Notes under the pieces: generated by a model
Told to the model about the DNA's origin: nothing
The model's input: only the letters and a program-made list of their open reading frames with translations
The model's database searches: none
Source of the DNA: Thermodesulfobacteriota bacterium
GTDB lineage: Bacteria; Desulfobacterota_D; UBA1144; Nemesobacterales; UBA2774
Direction: 5' to 3'
Length of the DNA: 64,000 nt
Assembly (NCBI GenBank): GCA_021604765.1
Contig: BQJP01000001.1
Span: 62,001-126,000 of the forward strand
Translations under genes and position numbers: made by a program
Part shown: positions 50,188 through 58,532 of the stretch, piece by piece
Numbering within the stretch: the stretch's first letter is position 1
Layout of the letters: every line of letters begins with the position of its first letter

Positions 50188-51810
50188 ATGAAAAAATTAA
50201 ATAGCTATCAGTTTGCTCTATTTATAGTATTGCTTAGCATTTTGGCAGTTGGTGGTTGCAATGAAAATTCAAATAACAATGGTGATCAAACAAGATCAAT
50301 TGACGGATCTGGAAATAACATAAACCAACCCTTAATGGGAGCGACTTTTACTGAACTTGTAAGGTATATCTTCTCAGATTATGAAGACGGTATTTCAGAA
50401 ATGCAGGAAGCAGGGTTTCCAAGCGCAAGACTGGTGAGTAACATTGTGTGCTCTCAAGAACAACTAATACCCAATCCCTTAAATGCCAGTGACTATATAT
50501 GGCAGTGGGGTCAATTCTTAGACCATGATATAGATTTCACTAATGGTGCTGACCCTGTAGAACCTGCTGATATTGCAGTCCCTGTGGGGGATCCGTTTTT
50601 TGATCCGTTTGATACAGGAACGCAAGTAATAACTTTTAACAGATCTGCTTTTAATACTTCTACAGGTACTGGAGTTGATAACCCGCGTCAGCAGATCAAT
50701 ACGATAACAACTTGGATAGATGCATCAAATGTTTATGGTTCAGATGTTGAAAGAGCAACCGTGCTGAGAACTAATGACGGCACTGGAAGGTTGAACACAA
50801 GTGCTGGGGATCTTCTTCCTTTTAATACAGAGGGGCTTCCGAATGACGGCGGCGATGATGATCCTTTTTTATTCTTAGCCGGAGATTTCAGAGCTAATGA
50901 GCAGGTTGGGCTCACATCTATGCATACACTCTTTGTGAGAGAGCATAATAGATATGTGACTGCGCTTGCGATCGATAGACCCGGGTTAAGTGGTGAGGAA
51001 CTCTATCAAAAAGGGAGACGCTTTGTAGGGGCGCTTATGCAGGCTATAACTTATAATGAGTTCTTGCCGGCTCTTATGGGTAATGGGGCAATCTCTGCTT
51101 ACAATGGCTATAATCCAAGTGTTGACGCTTCTATCGCAAATATATTCTCTACCGCTGCATACAGGTTTGGACATAGTATGTTAAGCCCTGTGCTTCAGAG
51201 GCTTGATCAAAATCTCAATGTAATACCACAGGGTAATTTAGAATTAAGAGATGCATTTTTCACTCCAGAGACAATAACAGATGAAGGCGGAATAGATCCG
51301 ATATTAAGAGGACTTGCAAAACAAGTTGCTCAACGTCTAGATACTTTAATTGTGGATGATGTGCGCAATTTTCTTTTTGGGCCTCCTGGCTCGGGTGGTT
51401 TTGATCTTGCATCACTAAATATGCAAAGGGGCAGGGACCACGGACTTCCCCGTTATAACGACGTAAGGGAACAGATGGGACTTTCAAGAGTAACCTCATT
51501 TCAGGAAATAAACTCAGACCCTGATATTGAGATGAAACTACAAGAGGCTTACGGGAATGTAGATTCAATAGATCTCTGGGCTGGTGGGCTTGCTGAAGAG
51601 CCGCTTGCAGGATCACATCTAGGAGAGTTGTTTCAGCTTATAATAAAGACTCAGTTTGAGGCATTAAGAGACGGAGACCGTTTTTGGTACGAGCGCAAGC
51701 TTGGCAATGCAGAGCTTTCGGAAGTTCTAGCTACGAAGCTGTCTGATGTGATCAAAAGAAACACTGGGATCGGCGCTGAATTACAAGATAACGTATTTAA
51801 TGTCCAGTAA
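50188..51810 (+). CDS. Animal-type haem peroxidase lipoprotein
   Basis: 540 aa. Lipoprotein signal to Cys24 (ILAVGGC). The peroxidase-cyclooxygenase superfamily fold follows: distal His113 in WGQFLDHDIDFT, the FRANEQVGLTSMHTLFVREHNR region with catalytic Arg (near 238), proximal His in YRFGHSMLSP (about 330), and LNMQRGRDHGLPRYNDVREQ. Members oxidise halides or organics with H2O2. AAGAAAGGGGATAG precedes the ATG. It would be anchored in the periplasm or outer membrane. Confidence 0.92.
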   Translation: MKKLNSYQFALFIVLLSILAVGGCNENSNNNGDQTRSIDGSGNNINQPLMGATFTELVRYIFSDYEDGISEMQEAGFPSARLVSNIVCSQEQLIPNPLNASDYIWQWGQFLDHDIDFTNGADPVEPADIAVPVGDPFFDPFDTGTQVITFNRSAFNTSTGTGVDNPRQQINTITTWIDASNVYGSDVERATVLRTNDGTGRLNTSAGDLLPFNTEGLPNDGGDDDPFLFLAGDFRANEQVGLTSMHTLFVREHNRYVTALAIDRPGLSGEELYQKGRRFVGALMQAITYNEFLPALMGNGAISAYNGYNPSVDASIANIFSTAAYRFGHSMLSPVLQRLDQNLNVIPQGNLELRDAFFTPETITDEGGIDPILRGLAKQVAQRLDTLIVDDVRNFLFGPPGSGGFDLASLNMQRGRDHGLPRYNDVREQMGLSRVTSFQEINSDPDIEMKLQEAYGNVDSIDLWAGGLAEEPLAGSHLGELFQLIIKTQFEALRDGDRFWYERKLGNAELSEVLATKLSDVIKRNTGIGAELQDNVFNVQ

Positions 51811-51830
51811 TTTAACTAAGAATTGTTTTT

Positions 51831-52136
51831 CTAATACTCAGTTTCAGGCTCTGGCTCGTAAGGTGCGCTTTCGTTAGATATACACTCAACTTCGCATTCA
51901 GAAAGTGTAAGCAAATTAACCAAAGTAGCCTTTAGACAAGTGATTGGGCTTTCTGAGAATGAGACCTTATCTTCAGGTTTAATCCCCTCACACTTGGTGA
52001 GCATCTTGTAAGGTTTTTCTCCAATAATTACATAATTGCCCTTTATTGCAGTGACTGTATATTCGCTTGCATTTTGAGCATAAGTATTTACAGATAGAGC
52101 AGTAATAACTATTAGAGCTGTAATAAAGGTTCTCAA
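51831..52136 (-). CDS. Small secreted protein, unknown function
   Basis: 101 aa from TTG 52134-52136, chosen because AGGAGGGA lies 8 bases upstream; frames opening further upstream would read through that site. Signal peptide RTFITALIVITALSVNTYAQ. The mature part is short, beta-like, with four cysteines (CEGIKPEDKVSFSESPITC, SECEVEC) and an acidic tail. No family recognised. Confidence 0.65.
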   Translation of the reverse strand: MRTFITALIVITALSVNTYAQNASEYTVTAIKGNYVIIGEKPYKMLTKCEGIKPEDKVSFSESPITCLKATLVNLLTLSECEVECISNESAPYEPEPETEY

Positions 52137-52229
52137 GATAACTCCCTCCTGAATTTGATAAGTACCGAGTATACTCAATGTCAGCAAATAGCTCAATGAT
52201 TATTTATAAAGCTCTAGACTTATTGCTAG

Positions 52230-52718
52230 TTACTTTTGCGCCGTTTCCGCAAGTCCGCTTGCCTGAATTCTCTCAATGAAATTTGTTAGTTCCTTAAGCT
52301 CCTTACTGTTGAATTTGCATAGAAAGTTTTCCCTGACTACTTTCTCATAGACCGGCCACATCTTTTTCCTTAACTTTTTGCCCTTATCGGTAATGGTTGC
52401 TGTGATGCCTCTACCATCGTTGGGGCATTGGTCTCTAGTTAATAGTCCTTCATCCTCAAGTCTCTGCGCTAATCTTGTTACATTGTACTTATCAAGAAGC
52501 ACACGCTTTCCCAGATCGTTTAACCTGAGCCTGCCTCCTTCAGAACGCTCAAGTTCCCAAAGAACATCGTACCAGCTAAGAGATGGAAACCCTTCTTTCT
52601 TAAGTTCTTCTTCGACCTTGTCAACTAAGGACTGCTGTGCCTGAACGAGTCCTATCCACGCGCTAGCTTCGGTTTCAGTCCATTTCTTGTTCTTGTTTGT
52701 ATCTTTTTCCCCCTTCAT
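52230..52718 (-). CDS. MarR-family regulator with widely placed operators
   Basis: 162 aa. Winged helix: LSWYDVLWELERSEGGRLRL, NDLGKRVLLDKYNVTRLAQR and LEDEGLLTRDQCPNDGRGI, then a helical dimerisation tail. MarR proteins usually repress until a phenolic, oxidant or other ligand binds. Divergent from a rhodanese/DoxX operon. Two palindromes TTGTTGCA-NN-TGCAACAA and TATAGTTGCA-NN-TGCAACTATA lie between them. The same site precedes three secreted-protein loci, so its regulon may be wide. Confidence 0.93.
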   Translation of the reverse strand: MKGEKDTNKNKKWTETEASAWIGLVQAQQSLVDKVEEELKKEGFPSLSWYDVLWELERSEGGRLRLNDLGKRVLLDKYNVTRLAQRLEDEGLLTRDQCPNDGRGITATITDKGKKLRKKMWPVYEKVVRENFLCKFNSKELKELTNFIERIQASGLAETAQK

Positions 52719-52750
52719 CTTGTACCTCCTGATTAGACTATAATATAAAA

Positions 52751-52768
52751 TTGTTGCATTTGCAACAA
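52751..52768. promoter_or_regulatory. MarR operator 1 (marR side)
   Basis: TTGTTGCA-TT-TGCAACAA, perfect arms. It lies about 33 bases upstream of the marR start, overlapping where its -35 should be, as expected for autorepression. Confidence 0.85.
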
Positions 52769-52786
52769 TAATCTGATATACATATA

Positions 52787-52808
52787 TATAGTTGCAATTG
52801 CAACTATA
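52787..52808. promoter_or_regulatory. MarR operator 2 (rhodanese side)
   Basis: TATAGTTGCAA followed by its exact complement, a 22-base palindrome that contains the TAGTTGCA-NN-TGCAACTA consensus. It overlaps a TATAAT (52805-52810) that probably serves the rhodanese gene. Its centre is 38 bases from operator 1. Confidence 0.87.
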
Positions 52809-52844
52809 ATAGATTCAAATATATTGCATAGGAGGTATTGCAGC

Positions 52845-53177
52845 ATGATAAGAATTAGCCGAGAAGAACTCAGGGATAAATTGATATTAGGTGAGGCGAT
52901 TACCTTGATTGAAGCTCTTCCTGATAAGTACTGGCAGGAGTCACATCTGCCCCACGCTTTACAGATGGACTATACAGAGGTGCAGCACAAAGCGCATTTA
53001 TTGCTGCCTGACAAAGAAGCTGGCGTTGTTGTTTATTGCGCAAGCACAGAATGCCAAAACTCAGCCAAAGCAGCGCGTATCTTAGAGGATTTGGGTTATA
53101 CAAATGTGCGTGAGTATGCTGAGGGAAAGCAGAATTGGCTCGAGGCTGGGCTTCCGGTTGTTGTAGGCAAGAATTAG
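52845..53177 (+). CDS. Rhodanese-like sulfurtransferase
   Basis: 110 aa from ATG 52845 (TAGGAGGT upstream); an upstream TTG is unlikely. Rhodanese fold with the Cys loop VVYCASTECQNSAKAARIL (about residues 65-83) and WLEAGLPVVVG at the end. No signal peptide, so cytosolic. It sits after two MarR operators and before a DoxX gene, suggesting a role in sulfur or redox stress. Confidence 0.88.
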   Translation: MIRISREELRDKLILGEAITLIEALPDKYWQESHLPHALQMDYTEVQHKAHLLLPDKEAGVVVYCASTECQNSAKAARILEDLGYTNVREYAEGKQNWLEAGLPVVVGKN

Positions 53178-53262
53178 AGTTGCTAAGTAGTCAAAGATAA
53201 TACAACGGCGAAGTTTTGTTTGTGTTGTTTGCTGCTCTTAGTAAATAGATAAGGAGGAAAGA

Positions 53263-53715
53263 ATGATAGAGACAATTTTCAAAACAGATAAGAGGGATTG
53301 GGGGGCTTTAATAGCAAGGATTTTCCTAGGATTAGTGATATTGCCTCACGGACTTCAGAAGCTGCTGGGTCTGTTCGGAGGCTACGGGTTTAGTGCTACG
53401 GTTGAATATTTTTCTACCACGGGGATACCAAGTGCGATAGGTGTATTAATTGTTTTAGGAGAGTCTGTTGGCGCTTTATTTTTGATACTTGGTCTCTTTA
53501 GCCGTATCTCGGCAGCAGGTATCGGGTTAATCATGCTTGGGGCAATTGTTATGGTGCATTCACAGTTTGGTTTTTTCATGAACTGGTTTGGCTCTCAAGC
53601 TGGTGAGGGATTTGAATATCACCTGCTTGTTCTGGGGCTCTCCCTTGTAGTTTTGATAAAGGGTGGAGGCAAATGGGCTCTTGATAGTGCTGTTTCTAAT
53701 ATGTTTTTTAAGTAA
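53263..53715 (+). CDS. DoxX-family membrane protein
   Basis: 150 aa, four helices. DoxX signature: RIFLGLVILPHGLQKLLGLF, GVLIVLGESVGALFLILGLF and GLIMLGAIVMVHSQFGFFMN. DoxX proteins associate with quinone or oxidative-stress pathways; the role is often unclear. GGAGGAAAGA precedes the ATG. Probable operon with the upstream rhodanese gene under MarR control. Confidence 0.88.
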   Translation: MIETIFKTDKRDWGALIARIFLGLVILPHGLQKLLGLFGGYGFSATVEYFSTTGIPSAIGVLIVLGESVGALFLILGLFSRISAAGIGLIMLGAIVMVHSQFGFFMNWFGSQAGEGFEYHLLVLGLSLVVLIKGGGKWALDSAVSNMFFK

Positions 53716-53728
53716 ACTCTATGATATA

Positions 53729-53767
53729 AAAAGCCTCTTCCCTTTTGTCATAAGGAGAGGAGGCTTT
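53729..53767 (+). terminator. Terminator of the rhodanese-DoxX operon
   Basis: AAAGCCTC-TTCCCTT and AAGGAGA-GGAGGCTTT form a stem with a few mismatches, followed by TCC; the A-rich side precedes it on the minus strand. Confidence 0.7.
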
Positions 53768-53939
53768 CCAACTTGCCGTATTATTTTGTCGATTAATTGG
53801 CTTAATAGATATTTATAGATGATTATTGAATGATTTTTCTACTCTCATTTTGGTATGAGTTTGGCATTCTGCATCATTAAATATTATAATAAACAGGTGT
53901 ATGCAGAAATTAATTTCGCAAAGAGAGGGCAATAGCAAA

Positions 53940-54338
53940 ATGAAAAAAGTAATCCCCGGTTTCTTGGTAGTTGGTTTCCTTGTTTTTTTAATCTCCGTAA
54001 GCATCGGAGGGTGTAATGATACTCCATGTGATTTTGATCTTAATGCATTTTTTAATGGAACATCAATTTTAGATCAAAACTCGGAGTGGGATTGTAAACG
54101 AGGTGGAGAGACCGTTTTCACACTTGGGCTTTTTGGCGACTTAACTGGCACTCGAAGTGATATTGGCGATTTTGTGTTTGATCGGCAAAAATGCAGAGTC
54201 CTCAATTTTGAAAATGAAGCAGGTTCAGGAAAACTAAAAAACTTACAAGGTAGTTCAAACATAGGCACTTTATCGTTCAAGCAGGTGTCGGATGATTTTG
54301 GAGACACCGAAGTTATTTGTGATCTAGTTGAATTTTGA
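53940..54338 (+). CDS. Lipoprotein, unknown function
   Basis: 132 aa from ATG 53940, since an ATG at 53901 lacks a lipoprotein signal and GAGAGGG lies 10 bases upstream of the later start. Signal KKVIPGFLVVGFLVFLISVS, lipobox IGGC. The mature part has four further cysteines (CDFDLNAFFNGTS, EWDCKRGGETVF, DRQKCRVLNFE, EVICDLVEF) and a beta-rich pattern. It is 41 bases upstream of another lipoprotein gene on the same strand. Confidence 0.7.
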   Translation: MKKVIPGFLVVGFLVFLISVSIGGCNDTPCDFDLNAFFNGTSILDQNSEWDCKRGGETVFTLGLFGDLTGTRSDIGDFVFDRQKCRVLNFENEAGSGKLKNLQGSSNIGTLSFKQVSDDFGDTEVICDLVEF

Positions 54339-54379
54339 AATCAGCAGGAAATAATTACATATAGAGAAAGAATAATACT

Positions 54380-54823
54380 ATGAACAAATTTAAAAATTGT
54401 ATATGCCTTTTATTAATGCTTGTTATGATTTTCGCAGCTTCCTGTGGACAGAATGATGAAGCTGAGACGGAAGCCAAATCAACTAAGACGGAGGCAAATA
54501 TTAATAAAGTAGACCCAGAAGAGGCACTTGAGAGGCGAATTGAGGAAACTAAACATCTTCAAGGACAAAGGAAGGAGCTTTTAGACGGCATGCTTGAGGG
54601 CGGTCTTGCTACAAGAATCGAAAATCCGAATGGTCAGCCTTTTGTTTATGTAACACAACCGTTCTATATGCTTACACAGGATGAGCAGGCTTCAATGATG
54701 AATGTCCTATGGTATTACTTTATAACTGAAGATAGGGATGTGGATGTGCTTTCTATATATGACAATGACACAGGAAATCAGATAGGTACATTTGGCAGAA
54801 AAGGGCTTTTGATAGCGGAATAA
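54380..54823 (+). CDS. Lipoprotein paralogous to the 58533 membrane protein
   Basis: 147 aa. Lipoprotein signal (ICLLLMLVMIFAASC). The C-terminal half reads LLDGMLEGGLATRIENPNG, then FVYVTQPFYMLTQDEQASMM and YDNDTGNQIGTFGRKGL. This matches the minus-strand protein at 58533 (IKEGIVARIEEDGN, KVYVTADFYRIP, YDDKSGDEVGTYDSNGF). It is a family of unknown role in this genome. The YedK gene starts 4 bases after the stop. Confidence 0.72.
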   Translation: MNKFKNCICLLLMLVMIFAASCGQNDEAETEAKSTKTEANINKVDPEEALERRIEETKHLQGQRKELLDGMLEGGLATRIENPNGQPFVYVTQPFYMLTQDEQASMMNVLWYYFITEDRDVDVLSIYDNDTGNQIGTFGRKGLLIAE

Positions 54824-54827
54824 TTCC

Positions 54828-55502
54828 ATGTGCGGTAGGTTTGTAAAGAAGAGCAGTAAAGAAGAACTCAGAAAACGTTTTGGATTTGATGATCCCACCC
54901 AGGGGGTCTTGCTTGAACCCAGATATAATATAGCACCATCCCAGGAATACCCAGTATTAATAGTCTCCGAGGACAGGCGTATTCTCAGAATGATGAAGTG
55001 GGGGCTTGTCCCTTACTGGTCCAAAGATCCTAAAATAGGCTACAAAATGATAAATGCCCGCTCAGAAGGGATTGAAGAAAAACCAAGTTTCAAAACTCCC
55101 CTGAAGGAAAAGCGTTGTATCATTATTGCAGATGGTTTCTACGAGTGGCACAAGCCTGATAAGAAGACTAAGATTCCCTATTATTTTAGACTCAAATCTG
55201 GCGAGCCCTTTGCTTTAGCCGGGCTCTGGGATTTATGGGACAATGGAGATCAGACTCTTCAGACTTTTACCATTATTACCACAACTCCTAACGAACTCAT
55301 GGAACCCATCCATAACCGTATGCCTGTTATTCTTAGAGAAAAGGATGAGAGCAGGTGGCTTGACCGTGAGATCATAGATCCCGAATATATTCTCCCTCTC
55401 CTGACACCATATCCCTCAGACGAGATGGAATCGTTCAAAGTCTCTACTATTGTAAATTCTCCCAAAAACGATATACCAGAGTGCATTGCCCCTGTGGATT
55501 AA
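54828..55502 (+). CDS. yedK: SOS-response-associated peptidase YedK (HMCES-like)
   Basis: 224 aa. SRAP family that shields abasic sites in single-stranded DNA by forming a thiazolidine crosslink through Cys2 (MCGRF at the N-terminus). Conserved Asn/Glu/His elements are visible: RYNIAPSQEYPVLIV, MINARSEGIEEKPSF, ADGFYEWHKPD and TPNELMEPIHNRMPVIL. The ATG lies 4 bases after the lipoprotein gene's stop, an unusual but clear overlap in spacing. Adjacent to no other repair gene. Confidence 0.95.
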   Translation: MCGRFVKKSSKEELRKRFGFDDPTQGVLLEPRYNIAPSQEYPVLIVSEDRRILRMMKWGLVPYWSKDPKIGYKMINARSEGIEEKPSFKTPLKEKRCIIIADGFYEWHKPDKKTKIPYYFRLKSGEPFALAGLWDLWDNGDQTLQTFTIITTTPNELMEPIHNRMPVILREKDESRWLDREIIDPEYILPLLTPYPSDEMESFKVSTIVNSPKNDIPECIAPVD

Positions 55503-55607
55503 ATCTGGTTGAGAAATTCTATTAATATCTAAATTAGATGCTTGTATTTGGTATATTTTGTTTTATAACTTTATATAGAGGTTTTAAATCAAGGGAGGTA
55601 TTTGGAA

Positions 55608-56030
55608 ATGCTTCGTATCATTATTATAGTAATAATTATCATATTAATAGGTATTCAATTTGTTCCAGTGAGTAAAACAAATCCTCCTGTAACAGGGGAG
55701 ATAAAAGCTCCCGATGATGTTATGCAGATACTCAGAACCTCCTGTTATGACTGCCATTCAAATGAGGTTGTTTGGCCGTGGTACTCAAATGTAGCACCTA
55801 TGTCTTGGCTTGTCGCATATGATGTAGATGAGGCCAGGGAGCATCTCAATTTCTCTGAATGGGCATCATACAGCGCAGATGATAAAGCTGAAGATATTGA
55901 AGAGATTTGGGAAGAAGTTGAGGAAGGTAAAATGCCTCTTTGGTATTATCTGCCGCTTCATCCTGAAGCAAGACTCTCAGATGCTGATAAACAAACTCTT
56001 AAGATCTGGGTAGAGAGTGGAGGGTCATAA
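55608..56030 (+). CDS. Membrane-anchored haem-binding domain protein (CxxCH)
   Basis: 140 aa from ATG 55608 (GGGAGG 9 bases upstream; a TTG at 55602 is too close). Single N-terminal helix (RIIIIVIIIILIGIQFVP), then the c-type haem motif SCYDCHSNEVVWPWYSNVAP (about residues 46-65), which is the hallmark of the Haem_bd domain. The rest is acidic helices and a final LKIWVESGG. Predicted periplasmic cytochrome-like protein; partner unknown. Confidence 0.88.
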   Translation: MLRIIIIVIIIILIGIQFVPVSKTNPPVTGEIKAPDDVMQILRTSCYDCHSNEVVWPWYSNVAPMSWLVAYDVDEAREHLNFSEWASYSADDKAEDIEEIWEEVEEGKMPLWYYLPLHPEARLSDADKQTLKIWVESGGS

Positions 56031-56073
56031 TAATCGCTAGCATTAAATCTCCACGCCTTGCTATATGTGATTC

Positions 56074-56706
56074 TTATTTATTCGATCTGTCTTCGAGTAT
56101 CTGTCTAAATCCTTCTTCGCTTAGATAGATGATAGTGAGTTTGCACTCAGAATCCTCTCCTCTTAGTATTAACTGTATATCGGTTTTAGGAAGATCCCAC
56201 TGTGTGGCATAGAGGAGGTCACCATTACAAACTGCCTCAGCTTTCTTCTCTGGGTCGATTGTTTGAGAAGGATCTATTTGTTGTTCTGTCTCAAGTATGG
56301 GTTTGCCATTAACTTCTTTAAGTTCCTCTTGTAGTTTAGTATAAGTTTCTATGTATTTATTATTTGTATCTGGCTTTGTAAGAAAAAAGAACCCTGCTCT
56401 AATAAGCTCATCGTCTTTGAAGGTATATCCAATCTGAACTTGCATGCCCATTAAGAATATGCTGTAATCAAGAGTATTCTCTGATTCAAGTACAGGCTCC
56501 ATTTCTTCGCTTTCCTTAACTTCTTGAATCGACATGCCCCAATTGGCTCGTCTAAAATCGTACTTTGCTACTGCTTCGGAATCTTCTGTATTACTTTCTG
56601 TAGTTTTGGTTTCCTCAATGTTGTTTGTGCTATTATTTTCGTTTGAGCATGCATAGATAAATAAAGCAAACCCTATCAAGGTTAGTAGTTTTAAGTAGTT
56701 CTTCAA
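56074..56706 (-). CDS. WGM-family lipoprotein (copy 1)
   Basis: 210 aa. Lipoprotein signal (LKLLTLIGFALFIYAC). The mature part begins after a Thr/Glu-rich linker with DFRRANWGMSIQEVKESEEM, the same motif as in the genes at 9028 and 60806. Later segments include DYSIFLMGMQVQIGYTFKDD and CKLTIIYLSEE. Unknown function. A possible periplasmic stress-related family in this lineage. Confidence 0.7.
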   Translation of the reverse strand: MKNYLKLLTLIGFALFIYACSNENNSTNNIEETKTTESNTEDSEAVAKYDFRRANWGMSIQEVKESEEMEPVLESENTLDYSIFLMGMQVQIGYTFKDDELIRAGFFFLTKPDTNNKYIETYTKLQEELKEVNGKPILETEQQIDPSQTIDPEKKAEAVCNGDLLYATQWDLPKTDIQLILRGEDSECKLTIIYLSEEGFRQILEDRSNK

Positions 56707-56865
56707 TTCGCAGGTCTCCTTGTGTTAGAAAAATAAATTTCGTTAATTGTACCTAATAATTTTGCTTTTATGAGTATGTTTTTACTCATGGCAAAAAGTT
56801 TTTCTAATTGTCTAAAGAAATCTCAGGCGAATGCACTCTCATAAGTTCTTAGATCGTGTTTAGCA

Positions 56866-57279
56866 CTATTGATCCAAATATTGGAACTTAGCTCGTATAT
56901 CTTGAATATATTCCTTTCGGTTTTTTCTAATTTTAGCCATTTCTTCAGGTGGTGCTTTTGTTTCGGGATCATATTTTGCTCCCCACACTGCAATTTCTAA
57001 TATGATGGGTAAAAGGTCTAAGCACTTTTTAGTGGGTGAGTAAATGAACTGTTTTTTATTATCAGGATCTTTTTCTTTAGAGATGATTCCTTCACTCTCG
57101 AGCTTCTTTAGCCTATCAGCAAGTATATTTGTAGATATGCCTTCATCAGATTCTAGGAACTCGTTGTAGTGCTGCTTATCAAAGTGCAGTATGTCCCTTA
57201 GTATAAGTAAGCTCCATTTATCTCCGAAAATCTCCAATGAGAAAAATATCGGGCAATTCTTTCCCTCTCCGTCATTCAT
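56866..57279 (-). CDS. HxlR-family regulator
   Basis: 137 aa. HxlR/DUF24 winged helix: CPIFFSLEIFGDKWSLLILR, YNEFLESDEGISTNILADRL, KKLESEGIISKEKDPDNKKQ. A conserved Cys near the N-terminus (KNCPIFF) is the redox-sensing position in several members. It is divergent from a VOC-family gene. Two ACTTGCA-type palindromes lie between them. Confidence 0.92.
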   Translation of the reverse strand: MNDGEGKNCPIFFSLEIFGDKWSLLILRDILHFDKQHYNEFLESDEGISTNILADRLKKLESEGIISKEKDPDNKKQFIYSPTKKCLDLLPIILEIAVWGAKYDPETKAPPEEMAKIRKNRKEYIQDIRAKFQYLDQ

Positions 57280-57294
57280 ATTAAGATTATATCA

Positions 57295-57319
57295 AATAAC
57301 TTGCATTTCACAAGTTATT
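57295..57319. promoter_or_regulatory. HxlR operator 1
   Basis: AATAACTTG, CATTTCA, CAAGTTATT: perfect 9-bp arms with a 7-base spacer. It is 16 bases upstream of the hxlR start. Confidence 0.82.
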
Positions 57320-57336
57320 GTGATACGTTTTTATTG

Positions 57337-57351
57337 CTTGCATAATGCAAG
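57337..57351. promoter_or_regulatory. HxlR operator 2
   Basis: CTTGCAT-A-ATGCAAG, perfect arms. It shares the ACTTGCA half-site with operator 1 and lies 22 bases before the VOC gene. Confidence 0.78.
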
Positions 57352-57372
57352 TAAAATATTTCAGGAGGAAGT

Positions 57373-57741
57373 ATGATGCAAAATAGAGTCGTATGGTTTG
57401 ACATAGCAGTAAGTGATTTGGAAAGGGCTAAAAAGTTTTACTCTAAAGTGTTTGACGTGGAACTAATTGATAACGAAATGGGTCCGAATAAAATGTCAAT
57501 GTTTCCATTTGAGCCTGGTATGGCTTCAGGTTGTCTTGTTCAGGGACCAGACTATAAGCCTAGCGCTGAGGGCGCGACGGTCTACCTTAACGGTGGAGAT
57601 GATCTTTCGGTACCACTGTCCAGGGTTGAAGAGGCGGGTGGAAAAGTTCTGCTTGATAAAATGAGTATTGGGGAGTATGGATTTATTGCATATTTCTTGG
57701 ACACCGAAGGAAATAAAGTAGCATTGCACAGTATGTCTTAA
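57373..57741 (+). CDS. VOC-family (glyoxalase/bleomycin-resistance-like) protein
   Basis: 122 aa. Beta-alpha-beta-beta-beta repeats typical of the vicinal oxygen chelate fold: VVWFDIAVSDLERAKKFYSK at the N-terminus, GMASGCLVQGPDY in the middle, and GFIAYFLDTEGNKVALHSM at the end. It could be a metal-dependent lyase, isomerase or binding protein. Two ATGs (57373, 57376) follow AGGAGG. Under HxlR control by the adjacent operators. Confidence 0.88.
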   Translation: MMQNRVVWFDIAVSDLERAKKFYSKVFDVELIDNEMGPNKMSMFPFEPGMASGCLVQGPDYKPSAEGATVYLNGGDDLSVPLSRVEEAGGKVLLDKMSIGEYGFIAYFLDTEGNKVALHSMS

Positions 57742-57810
57742 TAGTAACTAAAGTAGATTCAAACCGCTTCCGGAAGCGTAAGTTATAGCTATTCAGAATA
57801 GAAAGTTTTG

Positions 57811-58113
57811 TTAAACATCTTTGAACATTACAGGAGTTGTGCCTTCAGTTAATTGTTTGAAGAACCTTATGATGTTCTGCTCATACATATATATAAAACG
57901 TGAGAATATCTCAAAACGTCTGGCGGTTAGCTTCGTTTTACAGAGAATCTCGAGTTGATCCTCGCTTACTTCACCAAATAGTTCCACGAGTATATTCTTA
58001 GGCTCGCCCTTATGACTGAGATGAAATGTAGATACTATATCTCCATTCATGATCATATTGATTTCATCCACTGTCAAAACTAGATCGCCAAGTGTAATTG
58101 AATGATTTTCCAT
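57811..58113 (-). CDS. Hypothetical protein
   Basis: 100 aa, soluble, helical at the C-terminus (RRFEIFSRFIYMYEQNIIRF) after a strand-rich N-terminal part (HSITLGDLVLTVDEINMIMN). No family recognised. CAGGAC precedes the ATG as a weak ribosome site. Not in an obvious operon. Confidence 0.55.
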   Translation of the reverse strand: MENHSITLGDLVLTVDEINMIMNGDIVSTFHLSHKGEPKNILVELFGEVSEDQLEILCKTKLTARRFEIFSRFIYMYEQNIIRFFKQLTEGTTPVMFKDV

Positions 58114-58319
58114 ATTATGTCCTGCTGATAGTACTTAAAAATTCTACTAGCTTAAACTACAACTAAGTGCATATTTACGATCGAATAATATAATATCTTA
58201 TACTAAGAGCTATTTTATGACCAGACAGCATCTCTTATATGTTATAAAAATTATAGAAAGCATAAAATAATTTAGTCTATGTGAAATTGGCAAATTATAC
58301 TCTGTACTCTCAGTATTCG

Positions 58320-58517
58320 TTAAGGTTGTTGGCTTTGAGGTTGAGTTTCCTGAATAAGCTCTGAATCTTCTGCATCCTGGAATGACAGAGCATAGACAAA
58401 CATCACTACAACACCTAATATTATTAAAAGCCAAAAAGCTTTTTTTCTGCCCCTTTGTGAAATACTAGACTTGGCCTCATGATTAGCATGGTTTTTGTGT
58501 TTTTTTGAATGTTTCAT
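58320..58517 (-). CDS. Small single-helix membrane protein
   Basis: 65 aa. A strongly basic, His-rich N-terminus (HSKKHKNHANHE), one transmembrane helix (AFWLLIILGVVVMFVYALSF), then an acidic and Gln-rich tail. Topology is probably N-in. It lies 15 bases after the 134-aa gene on the same strand and may be in one operon with it. Unknown function. Confidence 0.6.
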   Translation of the reverse strand: MKHSKKHKNHANHEAKSSISQRGRKKAFWLLIILGVVVMFVYALSFQDAEDSELIQETQPQSQQP

Positions 58518-58532
58518 AGCATTAAATGGCCA

